This document shows, piece by piece, positions 61,469-64,000 of a stretch of 64,000 bases of DNA. Under the pieces are notes generated by a model. The model did not search any database and had not been told where the DNA came from. It saw nothing but the letters and a program-made list of their open reading frames with translations. This DNA comes from Chloroflexus islandicus (GTDB lineage Bacteria > Chloroflexota > Chloroflexia > Chloroflexales > Chloroflexaceae): the NCBI RefSeq assembly GCF_001650695.1, contig NZ_LWQS01000125.1:51765-115764 (forward strand). Reading direction: 5' to 3'. The number at the start of each line of letters is the position of its first letter. The first letter of the stretch is position 1. The position numbers and the translations under genes were made by a program.

Positions 61469-63831
61469 GTGAACCAATCCCTATTCCCCGTCCGGCAACA
61501 CCGGAAATACCCGAAGTTTTGCCGGTTTTGCCGATCAATAATGCCGTGCTCTTCCCCGGCATGTTTTTGCCGTTAGTGGTGAGTGGCGACGCTTGGGTGA
61601 AGTTGGTTGATGAGGCGGCGCTCTCGACCAAGACGATTGGCGTCTTTCGCCGGGCGCAAGCGAGTGAGGAGTTTGATCCGGCGGCGCTGGCGGCTACCGG
61701 CACCGCGGCGGTGATTGTGCGCATGATGCGCATGCCGCAGGGTGGGGTGCAGTTGCTGTTGCAAGGGCAGGCCCGCATCAAGGTGCAGCACTGGGTGTCG
61801 CTGAAGCCCTACCCGCAAGCGCGGGTGAGCATCTCGCGCGATCCGGTTGATGTGCCGGTGGAGGTGTCGGGCTTGGCGCGGGCCGCTTTGGCCGGCTTCC
61901 AGCAGATCGTCGAGCTGAGCCCGAATCTGCCCGATGAATTGGCGATGGCCGCCGCCAATGCGCCCCATCCCGGCATGCTGGCCGACCTGATCGCGGCTAA
62001 CCTCAACCTCAACCTCGACGACCAGCAGGCGGTGCTCGATCTGCTCGATGTCACCGAGCGGTTGCAGCACGTGCTGCGCCTGCTCGATCGCGAGCGCGAA
62101 ATTCTGATGATCGGGCGCAAGGCGCAGGAAGAGGTCGCGAAGAACCAGCGCGAGTATGTCTTGCGCCAGCAGCTTGAGGCGATCAAGCGCGAGTTGGGCG
62201 AGACCGACGATCACGCTGCCGAGATTGCCGAGCTGCGCCGGCGGCTGGAAGAGGCCAACCTGCCTGCCGAAGCGCGCCAAGAGGCCGAGCGCGAGCTGTC
62301 GCGGCTTGAACGCATGCCCCCCGGTGCAGCCGAGTACACGGTGGCCCGCACCTATCTCGATTGGATCCTCGATCTGCCGTGGCATAACAGCACGGTTGAC
62401 AATCTCGACATGGCGCGGGCGCGCCAAGTGCTCGACGAAGATCACTACGATCTGGAACGGATCAAAGAGCGGATTGTCGAGTATCTGGCGGTGCGTAAGC
62501 TGCGGCAGGAAGAGGGAGCCGGCGGCGAGGCGCGCGGCCCGATTCTCTGCTTTGTCGGCCCACCCGGCGTCGGCAAGACGAGCCTCGGCGCGTCGATTGC
62601 GCGCGCGCTCGAGCGCAAGTTTGTGCGGGTGGCGTTGGGCGGCGTGCGCGACGAAGCCGAGATTCGCGGCCATCGCCGCACCTACATTGGCGCGCTGCCC
62701 GGTCGTATCATTCAAGGTCTCAGCCGGGCCGGCAGCAACAATCCGGTGATCTTGCTCGATGAAGTGGACAAGCTCAGCATCGGTTTTCAGGGTGATCCGG
62801 CGGCTGCCCTGCTCGAAGTGCTCGACCCTGAGCAGAACGTCGCCTTCGTCGATCGCTATCTCGATGTGCCGTTCGATCTAAGCAAAGTGCTCTTTGTCTG
62901 CACCGCCAACCGCGCCGACACCATCCCGCCGGCGCTGCTCGACCGTATGGAACTGCTAGAGTTGTCCGGCTACACCGAGCGCGAGAAACTCGAAATTGCC
63001 CGTCGCTACCTCATCCCGCGCCAGCGCAGCGAACAAGGGATGGCGGCGCGCGGCCCAGAGCTCACGACCGCTGCGGTGCAACGGCTCATCCGCGAGTATA
63101 CCCACGAAGCCGGCGTGCGCGATCTCGAACGGCGGATTGGCGCAGTGTACCGCAAGATGGCGACCCGGCTGGCCGAAGGCAAAGAGCTGCCGGCCCAGAT
63201 CGATGCTGCCGATCTCGACGACCTGCTCGGCCCGCCTCGCTTCCGCAGCGAAACCCTGCTCGGCGAGAACGAAGTCGGTGTTGTCACCGGCCTCGCGTGG
63301 ACACCCACCGGCGGCGATGTGCTCTTCGTCGAGGTGAGCGTGATCCCCGGCAACGGCCAGTTGATCCTCACCGGCCAGCTCGGCGACGTGATGAAAGAAT
63401 CGGCCCGCGCCGCGCTCACCTACGCCCGTTCGCGCGCCGCCGAGCTGGGCATCGAAGCCGATCTCTTCCAAAAGAGCGACATTCACATTCACGTGCCTGC
63501 TGGCGCCGTCCCCAAAGACGGCCCCTCAGCCGGCATCACCATCACCAGCGCGCTCGTTTCGGCGCTGACCAAACGCGAAGTGGACAAACGGATCGCGATG
63601 ACCGGCGAGGTGACATTGCGCGGGAAAGTCTTGCCGATCGGCGGCGTGAAAGAGAAACTGCTCGCCGCGCAGCGGGCCGGCGTGCGCAAAGTGTTGCTGC
63701 CCGCCGAAAACGAAATCGATCTGCGCGAAGTGCCTGCCGAAGCCAAAGAGCAGCTTGAGATCGTGCTAGTCAAGCACATGGACGAAGTGCTGCGCGAGCT
63801 GGGTCTCGTCGCTGCGCCGGTCAGCGGGTAA
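61465..63831 (+). CDS. lon: ATP-dependent Lon protease
   Basis: A 788-residue AAA+ protease that degrades misfolded and regulatory proteins. N-terminal substrate domain (about 1-205, LPVLPINNAVLFPGMFLPL), coiled-coil region, AAA+ module with Walker A CFVGPPGVGKTSLG and Walker B NPVILLDEVDKL, and the Ser-Lys dyad: Ser in PKDGPSAGITITSAL and Lys in LPIGGVKEKLLAAQRAG. The start is a GTG overlapping the Hsp20 stop. It is the last gene of the proteostasis run; a hairpin repeat at 63840-63865 follows 8 bp after the stop. Confidence 0.97.
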   Translation: MSEPIPIPRPATPEIPEVLPVLPINNAVLFPGMFLPLVVSGDAWVKLVDEAALSTKTIGVFRRAQASEEFDPAALAATGTAAVIVRMMRMPQGGVQLLLQGQARIKVQHWVSLKPYPQARVSISRDPVDVPVEVSGLARAALAGFQQIVELSPNLPDELAMAAANAPHPGMLADLIAANLNLNLDDQQAVLDLLDVTERLQHVLRLLDREREILMIGRKAQEEVAKNQREYVLRQQLEAIKRELGETDDHAAEIAELRRRLEEANLPAEARQEAERELSRLERMPPGAAEYTVARTYLDWILDLPWHNSTVDNLDMARARQVLDEDHYDLERIKERIVEYLAVRKLRQEEGAGGEARGPILCFVGPPGVGKTSLGASIARALERKFVRVALGGVRDEAEIRGHRRTYIGALPGRIIQGLSRAGSNNPVILLDEVDKLSIGFQGDPAAALLEVLDPEQNVAFVDRYLDVPFDLSKVLFVCTANRADTIPPALLDRMELLELSGYTEREKLEIARRYLIPRQRSEQGMAARGPELTTAAVQRLIREYTHEAGVRDLERRIGAVYRKMATRLAEGKELPAQIDAADLDDLLGPPRFRSETLLGENEVGVVTGLAWTPTGGDVLFVEVSVIPGNGQLILTGQLGDVMKESARAALTYARSRAAELGIEADLFQKSDIHIHVPAGAVPKDGPSAGITITSALVSALTKREVDKRIAMTGEVTLRGKVLPIGGVKEKLLAAQRAGVRKVLLPAENEIDLREVPAEAKEQLEIVLVKHMDEVLRELGLVAAPVSG

Positions 63832-63839
63832 AAGGTATA

Positions 63840-64000
63840 GAGTGCGGCAGTGCAACTGCCGCATACCACTGTCCTTGCGAGCGCAGCAGAGCGAAGCAAT
63901 CCTCCGCACGCACGGGACATGCCCGCTCAGGCATCCTTCCCCGTGACTCCCTCCCCCAGCGGGGGAGGGCTGGGGTGGGGGCCATATCCCCCGCACCCCC
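63840..64000. repeat. Hairpin repeat and dispersed repeats at the right edge
   Basis: AGAGTGCGGCAGT-gca-ACTGCCGCAT (63840-63865) just after lon may act as its terminator. It is followed by a TGCGAGCGCAGC...GAAGCAATCCTCC element (63870-63905) and a CCCTCCCCCAGCGGGGGAGGG element. No gene is seen before the window ends. Confidence 0.75.

Overview
The window is about 64 kb of moderately GC-rich bacterial DNA carrying one tRNA gene and roughly 55 protein genes. The gene content suggests a filamentous anoxygenic phototroph-type Chloroflexota, probably Chloroflexus or a close relative. The pointers are pyruvate phosphate dikinase beside its regulator, malate synthase, a LysW-type lysine pathway, GC-rich intergenic repeats and Thr/Pro/Ala-rich lipoprotein linkers. 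This is an inference from gene content; no 16S rRNA or other marker was available. No CRISPR array, prophage or intact insertion sequence was seen.

Layout. 1-6.7 kb: start of ppdK with a strong promoter, its DUF299 regulator, an alpha/beta hydrolase fused to a cyclic-nucleotide domain, a DUF3054 membrane protein, an extended SDR and malate synthase. 6.7-13.3 kb: repeat-rich DNA, a Uma2-type protein, gatB with an SH3b protein, tRNA-Leu(UAA) and a double-length ThyX-like protein. 13.3-17.2 kb: a secreted beta-propeller gene of 13 blades, cut by an in-frame amber codon just before a 14th blade, flanked by dense repeats. 17.2-24.8 kb: a histidine phosphatase, an RDD protein, miaA, a GNAT-hydrolase-trmD run, a glycosidase-like protein and an RNA methyltransferase. 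24.8-28.3 kb (minus): an HDAC-family deacetylase, hisH, hisA and a coiled-coil protein. 28.5-38.6 kb: polA, a GT2 glycosyltransferase, an SPFH protein, a large BTAD/ATPase/TPR regulator and a double thioredoxin. 38.8-41.9 kb: a large zincin-like lipoprotein and a small coiled-coil protein.

42.1-48.7 kb (minus) is an eight-gene cluster for lysine synthesis by the alpha-aminoadipate (LysW carrier) route: homocitrate synthase, homoaconitase large and small subunits, homoisocitrate dehydrogenase, two tandem lysW genes encoding identical proteins, lysX and lysY. Upstream of it lie a near-consensus promoter, a 22-residue leader ORF with four Lys codons, a hairpin with terminator geometry, and an 8-bp segment at the end of the leader ORF complementary to the terminator loop. 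That is the architecture of a lysine transcription attenuator. A second small ORF with a strong ribosome site overlaps the homocitrate synthase start.

49.4-55.2 kb: an SPFH protein, then two plus-strand units whose promoters share a long conserved sequence. They carry a siderophore-type ABC ATPase, a cupin, a YwiC-like membrane protein, a long-chain flavodoxin, a lipoprotein binding protein and a hypothetical protein, and are probably a metal (iron) limitation regulon. 55.3-64 kb: a nitronate monooxygenase-like enzyme, then a plus-strand proteostasis cluster: an eRF1-like protein, a DnaJ/CbpA, an HtrA protease, a CbpM-like regulator, Hsp20 and Lon.
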